Shown here: in pieces, positions 22,369 through 38,800 of the stretch
How the letters are laid out: each line of letters starts with the position of its first letter
Position numbering within the stretch: position 1 is the first letter of the stretch
DNA from: Globodera rostochiensis
Taxonomy: Eukaryota > Nematoda > Chromadorea > Rhabditida > Heteroderidae
Reading direction: 5' to 3'
Assembly (NCBI GenBank): GCA_018350325.1
Contig: JAEVLN010000014.1
Coordinates: 832,001 to 896,000 of the forward strand
DNA length: 64,000 nucleotides
Made by a program: the position numbers and the translations under genes
Notes under the pieces: model-generated
Databases searched by the model: none
Told to the model about the DNA's origin: nothing
The model's input: only the letters and a program-made list of their open reading frames with translations

Positions 22369-25300
22369 ATGAAAAGCGATAGATCATCAACGCAGCAGGA
22401 GCAAATGCGAAAGCGTAGAAAAAGGCACCAACAGCAGCAGTACATCGATCATTCCATTCGTAAAAAAGGTATTCATAAAAGTTCAAAAATTTGTTGATTT
22501 GGGACAAATTTGTTGATTATTTTCCCCCTTTAGGCGAGAAGATCACTCAAAAAAAGCTTCTTGGACCGTCCTCCTGCTCCTTGGCCTCGACGTTGACTGT
22601 GCCGGTGGCTAACCGACATATTGAGCTCCATAATTGCAGCAGACGAAGCGTCCAAACCGTTGGCCTGACACCGAAACACGAGCGGGGCGCTGAGCCGAGC
22701 TCGTGGATAAAGCGAAAATTTTACATCGTGGAGAACAGTGAGTGTATTTCTGTTCGGACCAAAAAAAATTTTTTAACCAAGATTAGCACTTTACAAACTT
22801 TTTTGTCCGGGTTTCGATGCCACGGAGCCCGATTTCGATATCTGTACCGACCCGGGTCGAACAAATAAATTAAAAAAGGAAAATGTAACAAAAACAACAT
22901 TCCTCATTGGGTTTAGGATTGACATTTGGTTTGTTTCAATTTCAAACGGATTCGAGATTATAGACGGTGAGCCCACGGAGGTGTACTGCACGGACCTGAT
23001 CCACAGAGCGAGGCAACGGCTCGGTAGTTCAACGACGACCAAGGATGGTAGCCATCGGTTGTTGCGTGTTGTGGACAAATGGCGGGAGGAGTGGAACCAC
23101 GGGGTGCAGATGCCGTTGGGCACCAGCAAGGAGGACAGCATCCCATCCGAACACACCGCACTGTTCCCCGACTTGGCTGAGCCGGAATGCTTCCAACTGT
23201 GCGCATGAGTTGCATTTCAACTATTATCAGCACACTTTTTTTTTGTTCAGTCCATCAAAGCTAATCTTGCTGGACAGACCATCGGACAATAACAACAACA
23301 CGAACAGCAGATATGCCAACACAACGCACTTTCAGTTTGTGACGAGACCGCCAAACCTTTACTACGCTTTGGACAATGAGGACACTGTGTGGTTGAAGAA
23401 GAAGCGTTCTTCGACACAGCTAATTCCGGCACGTACATTTGTGGATGTGATGAACTGCTTTGAACTGCTCGTTTATAAGGTGGGCTAATTTTTGTATTGC
23501 AAAAAAATGCTGTTGGCGGGTCCTTCAGAAAATGCATGACGACCTTTTGGAGTCGTTCAAAAGCGCGCTCAACAGTTCCGAAGATGACGCAGAGTGCTGC
23601 ATTTGTCGCTGGGTAACGAATATTAATTCTTTGCTGACTGGCAATTGAAATTTGTTTTGGACGATACATCGCTGTTGATAGTGAGTTCACTAACATTTTC
23701 AGCCCGTTTGGGAGACGGGAGACCAAATTGTTTTCTGCGACGGGTGCAACATCGCTGTTCACCAAGTGTGCTACGGCATTGCGGCGGTGCCGCATGACCA
23801 ATGGTTTTGCAAGCTGTGCACGCATTTCGGTCGTCCTTCTACCGCGCAGGAGTGTCTGTTCTGTCCAGTGCGCGGTGGTGCGATGAAAGCGACCAAACAT
23901 TTGGAGGTGTCTTTTTTTCTGTGCTTTTTATTTAAAAATAAAATAGGGGATACAATGTTATCCTCCATTTAAAGAGTTGGGCACACGTCGTCTGCGCGCT
24001 GTTCCTTGCCGAGGTACGCTTTGGCGACGCGGAACAGCGGGAGCCGATTACGCACGTCAACGAAGTACCGGCCGAGAAGTGGCGTGCAAGGTTTGTTTGT
24101 CGGATTTGGGTCGTGAAAACGTACTTCTGAAAGAAAAAATGGACAATTTTAAAGGGTTTTTCAAAAATGCTCAGATGCTGCGTCTGTGACACGCGTTCGG
24201 GCGCTTGTATAAAATGCACGCACTCAAAATGTGAGGAGACTTTTCACGTCTCGTGTGCCCAATGTGCCAACTTTGTGTTGGACATTGAGAATGATGAGCG
24301 CGAACTGAACGGTGTCAAATACGTCAGTCTTTGTGGCAAACATTCTAGCAGAACGCAGCAGTATCGGAACCGCCAAAATTTCCGATTCAATGTTTGTGTT
24401 TTGTTTGGGCAGGGCCAAAGGAGCCGTGGCCATGGGGCTTTTTAAGGGAGAAAGAAATTAGGCTCTATTTTGTCTTCTAAACAAAAAAACTGACTATTTT
24501 CTTTTGTGGCCCAATTTTCTCGTTGAAATTCGGTCAACAAAATGCCAATCCCGTTTTGTTAAGAAAAATCGCCTTTCCGAGATGAATCGACACTTTGAAC
24601 AGTACGTCGACGTAAGTGTGGTCGCTGAGCATTTGAACACGCCACCAGAGATTGTGGGCCGAATATACGGTTATTGGGTCTGTAAACGGTACGAATTTCT
24701 GCGCTACAGACATTTCAGCAGAATAAAAATTCTAAAAAATGATTTTGTCAGGAACCAAAACAACAAACGCCCGCTGATCGCCGAACCGGAGGACTGTCGT
24801 TCAATTTGCATTGGGCCAACGTTTCCGTCTGTCTCAAACTTGACGGAAGAAGAACAACAACAGCAGGAGAGTGTGGGACGGAGGAACGACGACGGAACGG
24901 ACGGTCGTAAGCGACGGAAGAGAGCGATGGCAAAACAGCGGCCGCAGCAGCAACAATCGGTGCCAGCGGAATACGAGCAAATGCCACGGCGGCGACTTAA
25001 TGACCAATATGAGAAAATTCGGCAGCTCAGACTCCAGTTTGAGAAGGTTGGCACATATCACAGCCCGTCAAAACAATGTGCTCGGAAAATGGGTGCGAGG
25101 ACGAATTTATTCGCGAATTCATCAGAAAGTCGCGAGCGATCTTGGGCCCGAGATTTGAGTTAAACCCCGGTCCAGGAATTATCCTGTCCTTCTAGAATGA
25201 GATTTTCAATAATCACCGATCATAAATTAATTCCTTTATTTTACAGGCTCGCAACCTTTGCTACATGGTGGCCAGGCGTGAGAAGTTAAAGCAACAGTGT

Positions 25301-25459
25301 TTGGACCAGTTTGAGCAGCAGGTGAAGCGGACAGCGACGAGTGTCTTCGGGCGGGTGCCGCCTGTGTCCTCGCGTTGCATGGAGCGACTTCTTTCTGAGT
25401 GGCGTGAGGCGGTTGACTTCAGAGTGGAAGACGACGGCACCATCCGATGGCGGAATTGA
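22369..25459 (+). CDS. JADE-family PHD-finger scaffold of MYST acetyltransferase complexes (PHF15-like)
   Basis: JADE proteins anchor MYST enzymes and read histone H3 tails through a PHD plus extended PHD (family knowledge). The start MKSDRSSTQQEQMRKRRKR at 22369 is followed by an enhancer-of-polycomb-like part: SSWIKRKFYIVENS, DGEPTEVYCTDLIHRARQR, RTFVDVMNCFELLVYK. The first PHD is CCICRW, spliced to PVWETGDQIVFCDGCNIAVH and WFCKLC. The extended PHD follows: CLFCPVRGGAMKATKH, HVVCALFLAEVRFGDAE, EVPAEKWRARCCVCDTRS, CTHSKCEETFHVSCA, and KYVSLCGKHS. After it come HFEQYVDVSVVAEHLN, IYGYWVCKRYEFLR, NKRPLIAEPED, and the JADE hallmark ARNLCYMVARREKLKQQC. No bromodomain or PWWP follows, which separates it from BRPF. 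It ends IRWRN at 25459; AATAAA is at 25676-25681. Confidence 0.9.
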
Positions 25460-25675
25460 ATGTGTCCAAATGCATTTGGGACGATGGCATTCGAATACGC
25501 ACGCGAAATTGAATAGATTTTGCCATTCTTTCTCTTCACCGTCAATTTTTTGCTTTTCCCGCTCTTGTGCCCATTTTAAATTTTTCTTAAATTCGTTTAC
25601 CAATCGTTAGTTTTGTCTCGATGTTCTTTTTGTTTGGTTATGCGTGCTCCCTGTGCATAAAGCATTATTACTACG

Positions 25676-25681
25676 AATAAA
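25676..25681 (+). promoter_or_regulatory. Polyadenylation signal AATAAA of the JADE-type gene
   Basis: Canonical AATAAA 217 bases after the stop codon, followed by a T-rich stretch. Confidence 0.6.
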
Positions 25682-25734
25682 AGTTATTTTTATTCGGGCA
25701 AATTCCTCAATAGGAATCACACACCGTGCCCAAT

Positions 25735-26083
25735 TTGGATTTTTGTTGCTTCGCAAATTTTTAGAAATCATACTCAAGAGAGGCGGGACTACCTAGGCGC
25801 TCGAGACTCGACTTCGGTTGTTATCAGAATTCTCAAAAAACAAGTTGTCGAGAAGTACACAGGACATTTAAATTTTTTCACAATTTTCTACGATTTGACG
25901 GTGCTCATCGGCGACGATGGTGGGTCCGCCCTTCGACTGATGTCCGTCTCGCCAATGGTCCGAGAAATGCTCAGCGTGGACATGAACGAGAAGCAGCAAA
26001 GAACGATCAATTTGGATGGGCTGGGCATAATCTCACTCCCGGAAGTTTTATCGGGCTCTTCATATTTTAACATGATTTTTTGA
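25735..26083 (+). pseudogene. Broken copy of the BTB gene
   Basis: Two blocks resemble the BTB gene at 13979-15226. The first (about 25768-25858) matches its third exon (EIVLNRGGTTEW and the following words GTTATC-GAATTCTCAAAAAAC), but a stop falls where TGG stood (ACTACCTAG), and the following bases are rearranged. The second (about 25890-26030) matches the BTB core: DLTVLIGDDGG, MVREMLSVDMNEKQQRT, NLDGLGI. The frame then runs into unrelated sequence and stops. The intron between the blocks is nearly gone. It reads as a truncated duplicate that no longer encodes a full domain. Confidence 0.7.
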
Positions 26084-26533
26084 CGTTTGGGAACGTTTTA
26101 TCGCATGTTTTTCGAACAACCAGCGTCAAATAGGGACGATTGTCTCAATATTTTGAAGGGGTTTTCATACTGATATTCAGTTACCTTTTGGCATATGCAA
26201 CAGGCGAAATATTTGGGGAAAAGTGGAAAGTCATAGACGAGCAGCAGGATGATTATAGCCAGAAAATTGGTTTGTATGTTTCTAGTGTTCTAAGGGAACA
26301 TCAAAATTCTTAATTCGGCCTTAATTATCCCAGTTCCTGCGCTCACTCATGCAGTGCATTTTAAGGGAAACCCCGATGGGGTAAGCATTTCTATGTAAAC
26401 AAGAAATAAATTTTTGGCCCATAATTTTGAGTGTAAAGAACAATTATATGATTATATCAATTACGATCTGGTCTTTATGGGGCAAAACTCCGTTCATTGG
26501 ACGCGTGCAGTTTCCACATCATTTCCTCTTTCG

Positions 26534-28076
26534 TCACTCACGCATGGCAATCAGAATTTGCAGCGCCTGCTCCACATCGCCGTCCGCCATCTCCAGCACC
26601 TGCACATTCTCCAGATCATTCGTGAAGCCGTACTCGTGCAGCTGACCCAATTGGACGGCAAACTCGGCCACTCTTTGGGCAGCAGAAGTTACAATGGACG
26701 GCTCCATCGGTGTCGCTGTTTGTTGCGGTTGTGCCGTTTGTGATGGGCCGGCGACGTGAGCACTATCTGCAAAAATTGTCCAAGAAACCGATTGATTATT
26801 ATCTGAAAAAATCTGGTTAGGGTCTGCACCAGGGATGGTCGGAATTCCGACTTTTTTTGGGCTCGAAATTCCGAGTTCCGAATTTTTTGAGGTCGTCGGC
26901 TCCCATCTCTGGTCTGGACTGAATTTAACCACTCTCACTATCTTCAAAATTGTCCCCTAACCCACCCATGGCAATGGTGGTCAACGCCTGGTTGAGCATG
27001 TCGGCCGTGATCGGCGGTGTCGTCACCGCATTCGGCGTCCCCGTTGTCACCGCTCCTCCCCGGCCAGGAGCGTTGCGAACGTGTTGTCCCGCAAGGTTGA
27101 AGGGTCTCTGCGCCATGAACGGGTCAGGCCGTTGCTGCATTATGCCAAACTGCAGCAGTGCCTTCTTCAGAATTTTGGCACAAACTGGATGCTCATAAGC
27201 GAACTCGTCGTTCTGAACAAAAAAAAAACCACAAAAATGTTTTGTAAAATTTAATATTTCAAAACAAATTGAGCCTGTCCTCTCTAAAATTTTGTCGGTT
27301 CATCCCCGAAAATGTCCTAAGTTTCCCCATCCCAACTGTTCATCTCCAAGGGACTGCACCTCGATGATAGCCGGCACCAGCAGCCGCATGTCTTTGACGA
27401 TGGAAATGGCCAGCGGGTCGTGCAAAAGTTCGGGGTGGTCTTTGAGTGTGGCACTGAACATGGCACATTTTTGGTCAACCATATAAGTGTCCAGCTTGAA
27501 AGGGGTGAAAAGAAACTGTCAGTTGGCCAAAGAGCGTATTTGAGCAAAATTTAACTGGAGTAACTTTGTCTTTCTGAAAAGGTCAAAATTTCCCTAACAT
27601 TTTGTTGAAGCTCCTCGCCGAGATTTTGATACATTGTTCGGCATTGTGTCCTCAATTTGTCCACTTCGACACGACCCAATTCAGCACGCGCGCCGGGCAC
27701 TTTCCGGCAAAACAGTCGAACAGGACGTGACTCGTCATCCAAATGCGGAACATCGGCCAACCGCTGGTCAGAGCCCAATTTGCGGCCAAAGAAAATCAAT
27801 GCTAAATTTTTATTTTATTCAAATGAAAAAATGAAGTTTAAGATAAGAATTCCAAGTAAATCCTAAAAAGTAATGAATAAAACCCAGCCTAAATTTTTTG
27901 AACAAAAATTGCCAAAAAAAATTGAGAATTTAGGGGTTTTTCTATTGAATCGAAAACTAACCGTAATCATTCTGCGGGGAATGTTCACCACCAACGCAAT
28001 GTTTAATCGCTTCTTCAACAGTTTGTGATGAGTTCACAATGGTCAACCCGCCGTTTGACTTCAAAATTTGGACCAT
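26534..28076 (-). CDS. UBL-UBA protein, ubiquitin-like protein 7 (UBL7)-like
   Basis: UBL-UBA proteins bind ubiquitin chains and the proteasome; UBL7's exact role is poorly known (family knowledge). The start at 28076 gives MVQILKSNGGLTIVNSSQTV, then a splice into ALIFFGRKLGSDQRLADV and RPVRLFCRKVP, which is the second half of a ubiquitin-like fold (compare the YCGRKL and VHVLRK words of UBL7). A middle helical region reads CRTMYQNLGEELQQNV, ELLHDPLAISIVKDMRLLVP and FAYEHPVCAKILKKALLQFG. Then comes ITADMLNQALTTIAMGG, the UBL7 block ahead of the UBA. The C-terminal UBA is LGQLHEYGFTNDLENVQVLE, then GDVEQALQILIAMRE and stop. The intron near 26775-26920 has inserted low-complexity GAATTCCGA words. 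It faces the JADE-type gene tail to tail. Confidence 0.78.
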
Positions 28077-28886
28077 TTTTGTTTGTAAATACGATCCTCT
28101 AAACAATTAGGATTTATAACAGATAAAGATTAATCAGTGCATCACATAGTCAAGCTAATTGAAAGAGTAAAGTTGCTAGAGCATCTGTAAATGTTGTCAT
28201 CTTTTTTATGCGAGAGTTTGAAGAACAGCCAAGAAGTCATTCTTTTTTTAAATTTAATTTTGGCGATATGTTTGTGCCAAAAAGTTTTTTTTTGTCTAAT
28301 TTTTGGAAACTTTCTTTGTTCATCGTCAATTCACTCGCATTGAAAGCATAAATGAGGAAAGCTGTTTTTTTGCATTTGTGATTTTGAATCTGACTCCCTA
28401 AGATATTTACTTCGGTAGTAGTAAAGATGGTGCCCCCCCATTTAAAAAAAAATAAAAATTGTTTTCAAAGTCGAGAAAGTGGTGTTCCTGGGGATTTTCG
28501 GGGGCGTAGAATCCAAATCTGACCTTTGAACAATTTTTCGAAAATTCACATTTATTGCTCAAAATCGATGGAAATGCACAAAATTACATCGAATAGGCAA
28601 TTAATGATCGAATTCATGTTTTTTTTGAACAAGTTGAGGCCAAAATTAATTTGAGGAAATTTTTGATTTTCAAAAATTGTTCGAATTCGGGTCCGGGATT
28701 CGAAATTAACAAAGATCAGGGGGTTTTTAACAAAAAACATACCTACGTATCTATGTAGTTAGTTACACTTCAGCATGAGATCTTAAACCTACAATATGAA
28801 CTTACAATATTTGCACTCCGTTTATTAAACTCTAAACGGATTTTTTAGTTTTCAGTCGATAAAAAGATTTTTCTTTATTACTCGGA
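28077..28886. other. Divergent intergenic region between UBL7-like and DDX17 genes, with a fold-back relative
   Basis: The two genes start away from each other here, so both promoters should lie in this 810-base gap. The middle is taken up by a repeat related to the inverted repeat at 10191-10906. A TTTTCAG at about 28849-28855, just before the DDX17 start, may be a trans-splice or leader acceptor. Confidence 0.55.
28465..28705. repeat. Diverged copy of the 10191-10906 inverted-repeat family
   Basis: The segment GTCGAGAAAGTGGTGTTCCT and GGGGGCGTAGAATCCAAAT parallels GTTGAGAAAAAGCTG and GGTGGCGTAGAATCCGAAT of the left arm near 10420. The words TTATTGCTCAAAATCGATGG and TTCGAATTCGGGTCCGGGAT match its centre on either strand. 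The outer arms are lost. Confidence 0.65.
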
Positions 28887-32559
<3,673 letters not shown>

Positions 32560-32863
32560 TTTTGATTGAGCAACATTGTGCGGGAATTCCACCACTATTG
32601 TTGTTTTGTTTCGTTTGATATCTTTTTTTGTTTTGTTTACCAACAGAGACATATTGACATATACCAGACAATGAATTTTATTTATTTATCTCTTGCGCTT
32701 GCCTGAACGAAGAATCATCATTTGTCTGAATTGGCATGCTTAGCAAAAAAATTTTTTTGACGTATCCGGTTTAATCGTATTCGTTATTTTTGTGTTGCGC
32801 AATTCCTGCATTTTTTAAAATTGGTTTTGATGGGACAGTTTTTCGATTGATTGTCAAAGAAAC
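32560..32863. other. Short intergenic region between DDX17 and epg-5
   Basis: 304 bases with T-rich runs and no AATAAA. It holds the 3' untranslated region of DDX17. Its short length on one strand would allow an operon-like arrangement, but no spliced-leader site was proven. Confidence 0.45.
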
Positions 32864-35800
32864 ATGGAAGCAGTGAGAGCTAAGAAAAAGGCGGTTGTAT
32901 TGAAAAAGGAAACGGTCGAAGGTCCAATTCCGGAGGCGCCTACATTGGTTGACCTTTTGCTGATCAACGACCCTGGTACTGGACGTTAATATTTTGCTCT
33001 GGGCATTTCTGTAAAACGGATCAGGGTTCGGGTTGCGATTGGGCTGAATATTCCGGAATGAAAACATCTATTTGGTTCTGGATCCCACAGTTTTCAAGAA
33101 TTTGGGTATTATAATGGGATTCCTGGTAAAGATGGGAGTGTCCTCGTCGACAAGGCTTTTTAACAGCCTTGACGATTAGGTATTGTGCATCTGTTGAGGT
33201 TAAACGGGCGATATCGGAGTTCAAGTTGTATTAGCTATTGTTTAGCTGTCGCTCAGCAGGGGAGCACAAAAAGCAGTGACCTTGACCCGCCATGCGCAAC
33301 AGCTGAGACGGGGCTCACAACAAACGCTGGAGGGGATGTTGCGGAAGAAATGGATGACAGAAATTTGAAGTTTGTGTGTGTGCAAAAACTTGTTTGTCTC
33401 AGACCTTTCATGAATCATGAACATAGCTCAATTTTTCAGCTCTGATGTTGTTTTGGGTGGGTCAGCAGTCGCCCCCTCAACATCAAGCAGGTCGAATGCA
33501 GAAGCAGAGACGAGCATCGGCGTTGAATTATTGATGGATGTGAAGAAAATCGATGTTGAAAACAGGAGGAAAGAAGCCGAAGAGACAGGGGAAATGGGAG
33601 AAAAATGCAAAGAAAACGTTCGTCCACCGCAAAATGATGTCGCGCTGACGTCATCCTCGTCGTCGAAACACGAAAAGGTGATGCGATTGGGCTGGTTCAA
33701 TCACTGTGATTGCTTAAATCAATTTTCAACAAATTGCACGGTTTTACCTCGGTTTATACGAAAGGCAAAAGCTGATTTTTTGACTCGAACCGGTCAGAAA
33801 ATTTTTGACTGACCCATTGATTTGGGCCCATTTTTAATTCGGTTTAGATTCCGCTTTCAAACTACAAAATTTTTTATATCAAAGTTTTTTGAACAGCTGC
33901 CAGCGCCGATCGCTTCAATTTATCCATCTTTATCAACTTCTACACAGTCCGTTGACTTACGGCAGATTCCTCGAATTTGCGTCGACGCAGAACCGACATT
34001 AAATGGTCCTCAATTAGAACGCATCACAAAAACAAAAAGAATTTTTCCAATTTAGTCAACTAATTATAAACGTTAAAATTTTGCTTTAAACAAATTTTTT
34101 TCTTTAGTTCCCCATCTCTATCCAAGTCTTGTGGCCAAAGAGGCGGCAGCACCGTCAAGAGCTGAACTGATGGCGTCCGCCACGAATGAGGCTGAACTGC
34201 TCAGTGAGCAGCAACTGTTGGAATACTATCAGAATGAACAGCTCGAATTTGTGGACGATTTTGTGGATGTGTTTGTTGAGGTGCGAGCGCACCCAGGTTC
34301 TCTACAGATGAAAGCTTAATGCATTTCAGCAAGAAATAGAGCCACGGAATTCGCTGTACGAGCTGTTGAGTGCGTACAAAGATGTCTGCGAACGGGTGCA
34401 AAACAGCCGCGACTTGAAGACGACCACGGTGGAGCAGCTGCACACAGTGAACAATGATGTGTGGACGGTCACAGAACAGCGTGTTGTGCATCGGGTAGGG
34501 AATTGTATGATTAAAAGGCGTCAATCGAGCGCCGGAAATTGTTATTTTGTCTAAAAAATTTTTTAAATTTTTGCTGGTTCAATTTTTGCGATTCGAACAT
34601 TTTACCTGCAGGGCAAATGTGGCTGTGAGCGAAACGCCAGCGGCGAGTCGTCCTACAAAGTGGCGCAAATGCATGCAGAAAAGTTGGTGGTGTTGAAGGA
34701 GGCGATGGACACACTCAGCGAGTGCGAGCTGGAGGCGGGCGGTTTTTGCGGGGAGGTGCGTCACAACCAGCAGCTGTGAAAGAGGCCACCCACCTTTCCC
34801 CTTTCTCCATAGGTTCGTTCGCGTGCCATTGCCCTTCAAATTCAATGGAATATTGTGGCAATTGGTGCTCGTTTCTTCACCGAACACCAGCTTCAACTGA
34901 ACTCGCAAGCAATGCGTAAGTTATGCAAACAAAAAAAAATTATTTAAAATTTTAATTTATTTTTTAGTGCTTGCCAATTCTTCCTCATTGCCTTCAAAAC
35001 CGTCAAGGAAAGCGCTACGCGGAGCCCTCTCTGATCTGTTCTACTTTTTGCGTTTTCCGATGTTGCCGAACCGGTTCCGCGAGTCGGTGATTTCTTGGAT
35101 CAACGAATTGGTACGATACCACAAAAGTTATTGAATTGTACAAAATATAACGGACAATTTGGAACATTCTTTTTTAAACTACATTCTTTTATACTGGAAA
35201 AACATTAAGGGGTCAGTCTTGTTGAAGGCGTGCACCGGCGATGACCAGTGCTTTCTGTTGTGCCATCTTCTCCGCTGTCCGTCGCCCATTGGCCCGTGGG
35301 GTGTCGCGCTGGTGCAAACCTTTATTGATGTGCCGTCATTGGACCAACGACGGGCAATGGACAATTTTGTCGCGTTGCTTTCTTTGCTGATGCGAAACAT
35401 TGAGTTTGGAACGATTTGAATTTATAATTTTCGACAAAAGAAAAAGACTATTTTTGTTTCCTCTCCACAGAAAACGCGAACAATTTTTGGTGCGAGTGGC
35501 CAAATTCTACGCGGGTGAAGATGCTTGGAACTTGATCAGCGAGGACGGGGACTCGGTTGGTGCAGTGTTTTTGGCTTGGTTTTTAATCGTTTGGCCAGCA
35601 ATCGTTTCCCTGGCGGCGCCAATTATTTTTTTTAAACAAAGGGCAATTTTTTGGAATAGGGATTGGGTGGGCAATTTCTTTTTGGCCACCTCGGCAAACT
35701 GTTTTATGTGGTGGAGAGTGCAATCGATCCCTGAATGAGATTTTGTTAAAAATCTTCGGTGATTTATTTTTATTTTTATGATTTCTCTCTTTGGGGTTCC

Positions 35801-38800
35801 TCCAGTGATTGATTCCCTTTTTTAAAATTATTTTCTCTCCTTATTTATCCCCTTTTGTGCAGGATTGTTCAAATTTGGCCGATTTGACAGAGTCCGACCT
35901 TGTTGGACTGCTTTCCCAGTTTCCTATACGTCCTCTGCTCAACATGGCGTTTCGTCATTTCACTCTTTTACATCGTTGAAATATATTTAAATAGTAAAAA
36001 TAGTATATATTTTTTGAAACTTTAGATGGCCACCGTCTTCTGACTCTTTATTCGCTGGTCGCCTTTGTGCTCATTTTGCTCAAACTTTTGGACGAAGGCC
36101 TTCAAACTTATGCAATACACAAAAATTTGAGCAAAACAATTGCTGACAATATCAGGTTCAGCCGTTAAACGGAATAATTGCTCATATTTAAATCCGGGGC
36201 TTTTTCAAACAAAAAAAAATATTTCAGCAAAATTGTGCACCTTTTCTGCGCCTATTGGGAGCTGGTCAGAGGCGAATTGAGCGCCCCGGATTGTTCGCTC
36301 GTGCAGAACGAGGTCAACCGCATTGTTCTGCAGGCTGTCTACTACATCGTGGCCAAGAAAAGGTTTTTGTTTTTTCCATTTTTTGCATAAATTCCGATGC
36401 AAAACTTTCCTAAAATTTCTGAATTGTTTTTTCTCTGTTTTAAGTGATGGTATCCGCCAATTTCTCGTCGAGTTTCCCTACGCAACGGTCAGCGAATGTT
36501 GTCGGCTGCGGTGCCAATTGTTGCTGAGGAGTCCGCCAACTCGGCAGGCGCCAACCGTGACTGCGCTGTACGCGATTCCCGAACCTGAACTTGTCCAACG
36601 CGTGAAAAACAGTAAATAATAATTACACGATTTTTACTTTGTAGTAAACATTTTTTAATAGAAATAATTTGAATGAATAAATTATGCTGAAAAGTCAAAA
36701 AAAAATGGCGGAGAAAGTGTTTCTAAAAATTTTTATTTGTTGCTTTCTGTGCAAAGCGTATCATCTTTTTTCCCTTTGAGGTGGCTGCTTCATGGACAAC
36801 ATCGGCTCTGTGAACCGCGCGAGTGACGAACTGACGTACACCGTATCCACGCTGGCAGCCATTGTGTCCCGTTCGGAGCTGGAACTGCACCATTTTGTCA
36901 TTGAACTCATCGACATTTGCTTCCTCAATGAGAATTTGCGCGAAAATTTCTACAAGGTAAGCAGACGGAGATTTTTTTCGTTAAACAAAATATAAATTAA
37001 CTACTTTTTTGATTGTGAGTCAAATGTTGTTTAGGTGGGCTCCGAGGCCATGGCCGTTCTGATTGAGCGCAACCCGTCCCTGTTGGGTGCCGTTCTGCTT
37101 TACATTGACCGCCATGTTGACCATCTTGACCAGTACGCGGTGAACATTTTGGCAAATGTGCCGTTGCACATTTGCACCGTCTCAGCGGGGGACATCAGCG
37201 ACCGGCTGGGCAAATGGTTAATCAGTCGCCCCGTCGACGATCCGGCATCTGCCATTGCGAGGTTAGAACAGCAAATTTTAATTTTTCTAGGAATTACTAG
37301 TAGTTGTTCAACAATCGACTCGAACCAAATTTTTTTGATTTATGCCAACGCTCAAATATTTTACAGGAAGGTTTTGTCCGCTCTGAACTGGGGCTGTTGC
37401 AATTCGTCTGATCCGTCGCCGCCGTCCCTGCACAAATCGTCGTCGTTCGATACGGTCAGGGACGGACCAACATCATCGTCGCATGGACTTTGGCTGCCCG
37501 TTGAGGTGCACGACTTGTGCGCTGAAACGCTCGTTAAGGTCGGTCGGTGAAACGGAATTTTTTTAAATAAATTAATACAAACATTTTTAATATATGTACA
37601 TAACTTTTAGGCCCACATTGCCCAGTGTAAACAACGGAACAATTTGATTGCTAAATCGGTGAACAAGGCGGCCCGATTGGCTCTGAAATGTCCCGACATG
37701 GAACAACATTTTGACAAATTCTGCTGGGATGTGCTGTTGAGGTTGAAGATTACGGAAAGGGTTGGTCCTGTTGTTTATCTGGACAAATTAATTTCGGTGT
37801 GTGTTTTAGCCAAACTCCTCTACCCCGCCCAATGATCTCACTGCTTTTTACGTGTTCTGTGTTCAAAAGTGTCTTTCATCGTGAGTTTTGTCTGAAATGC
37901 GGAAATTATAACGAGAAGACTAGCGGGTACTTCAGGCTCCAGATTGTCATCAAACCAAAAGATCACTTGAAAATGCCCAATAATTTAAAGAGAAAGAACT
38001 TGTTGCTGTAATTAATCACTCCAAATTTTGTGAAGGTCCAACGCGTTCATCGAGACGGGTCTCCCCTACTTTCAAGAATTAGTCAATGCCTCATGCTTAA
38101 AAGCGGCCGTCGTGCTTCTGGTTCGGCTTGTGCACGCCTTCCCCAGCCTCAGTCGAATCCAAATTTTCATCGCAAACCCAACGTAAAAATTTATGATATA
38201 ATTTCCGTAAGGCATTAGATTCCCGCTGATTTTTGAGGAATAATAACATTTTTCCAAGACAGTTTTTTTATTCCATATTTCGAGTCTGAAAATGTTTATA
38301 ATTTTATTTATTAAAATTTAATTTTCTTAGTTTTTGTGAGGTCGTTGAACGACTGCTCCACGCCGACGAGTCGGCCTACGCGATTCAGCTGTTGATTGGC
38401 GCTGACAAATTTCCTGGCCCATTGCTCAGTTTGATGGCCGGTGGAATAATTGTAAATATTTTAATACGTTTTAAGAAAGAAAACAATACCAACTTTCAGC
38501 ACCAAATTTCCGTTGATGCCACCCAATTTGAGCAGCGCAAACAGTTAGCCCAGGCTTGGCTACGCATTTTGACGTGTCAGAAGAAAACGTACGAATGGAA
38601 TTCGGACAAATTTGTGCTGTATTTGCTCGGTTGTGTTGCTAAAAGCTGCCATCTGTTTGACCCTCAAGGCGCTTTCGGAATGGTGGACTTTCTACGCGAC
38701 CTTTACAAGGTGTACAATTTTTAAGCCCAGATCATGTTGCTTTTGCAACAACATTTTTGGCTGTTTTTGGGGAGGACAAAAAGCGTGGTCAATAGGCGCC

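Larger units (their letters stand above)
25460..26533. other. Intergenic stretch between convergent JADE and UBL7-like genes, holding a broken BTB copy
   Basis: It includes the 3' untranslated region of the JADE-type gene and the BTB remnant described separately. From 26084 to 26533 nothing else was seen apart from AT-rich sequence. Confidence 0.55.
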
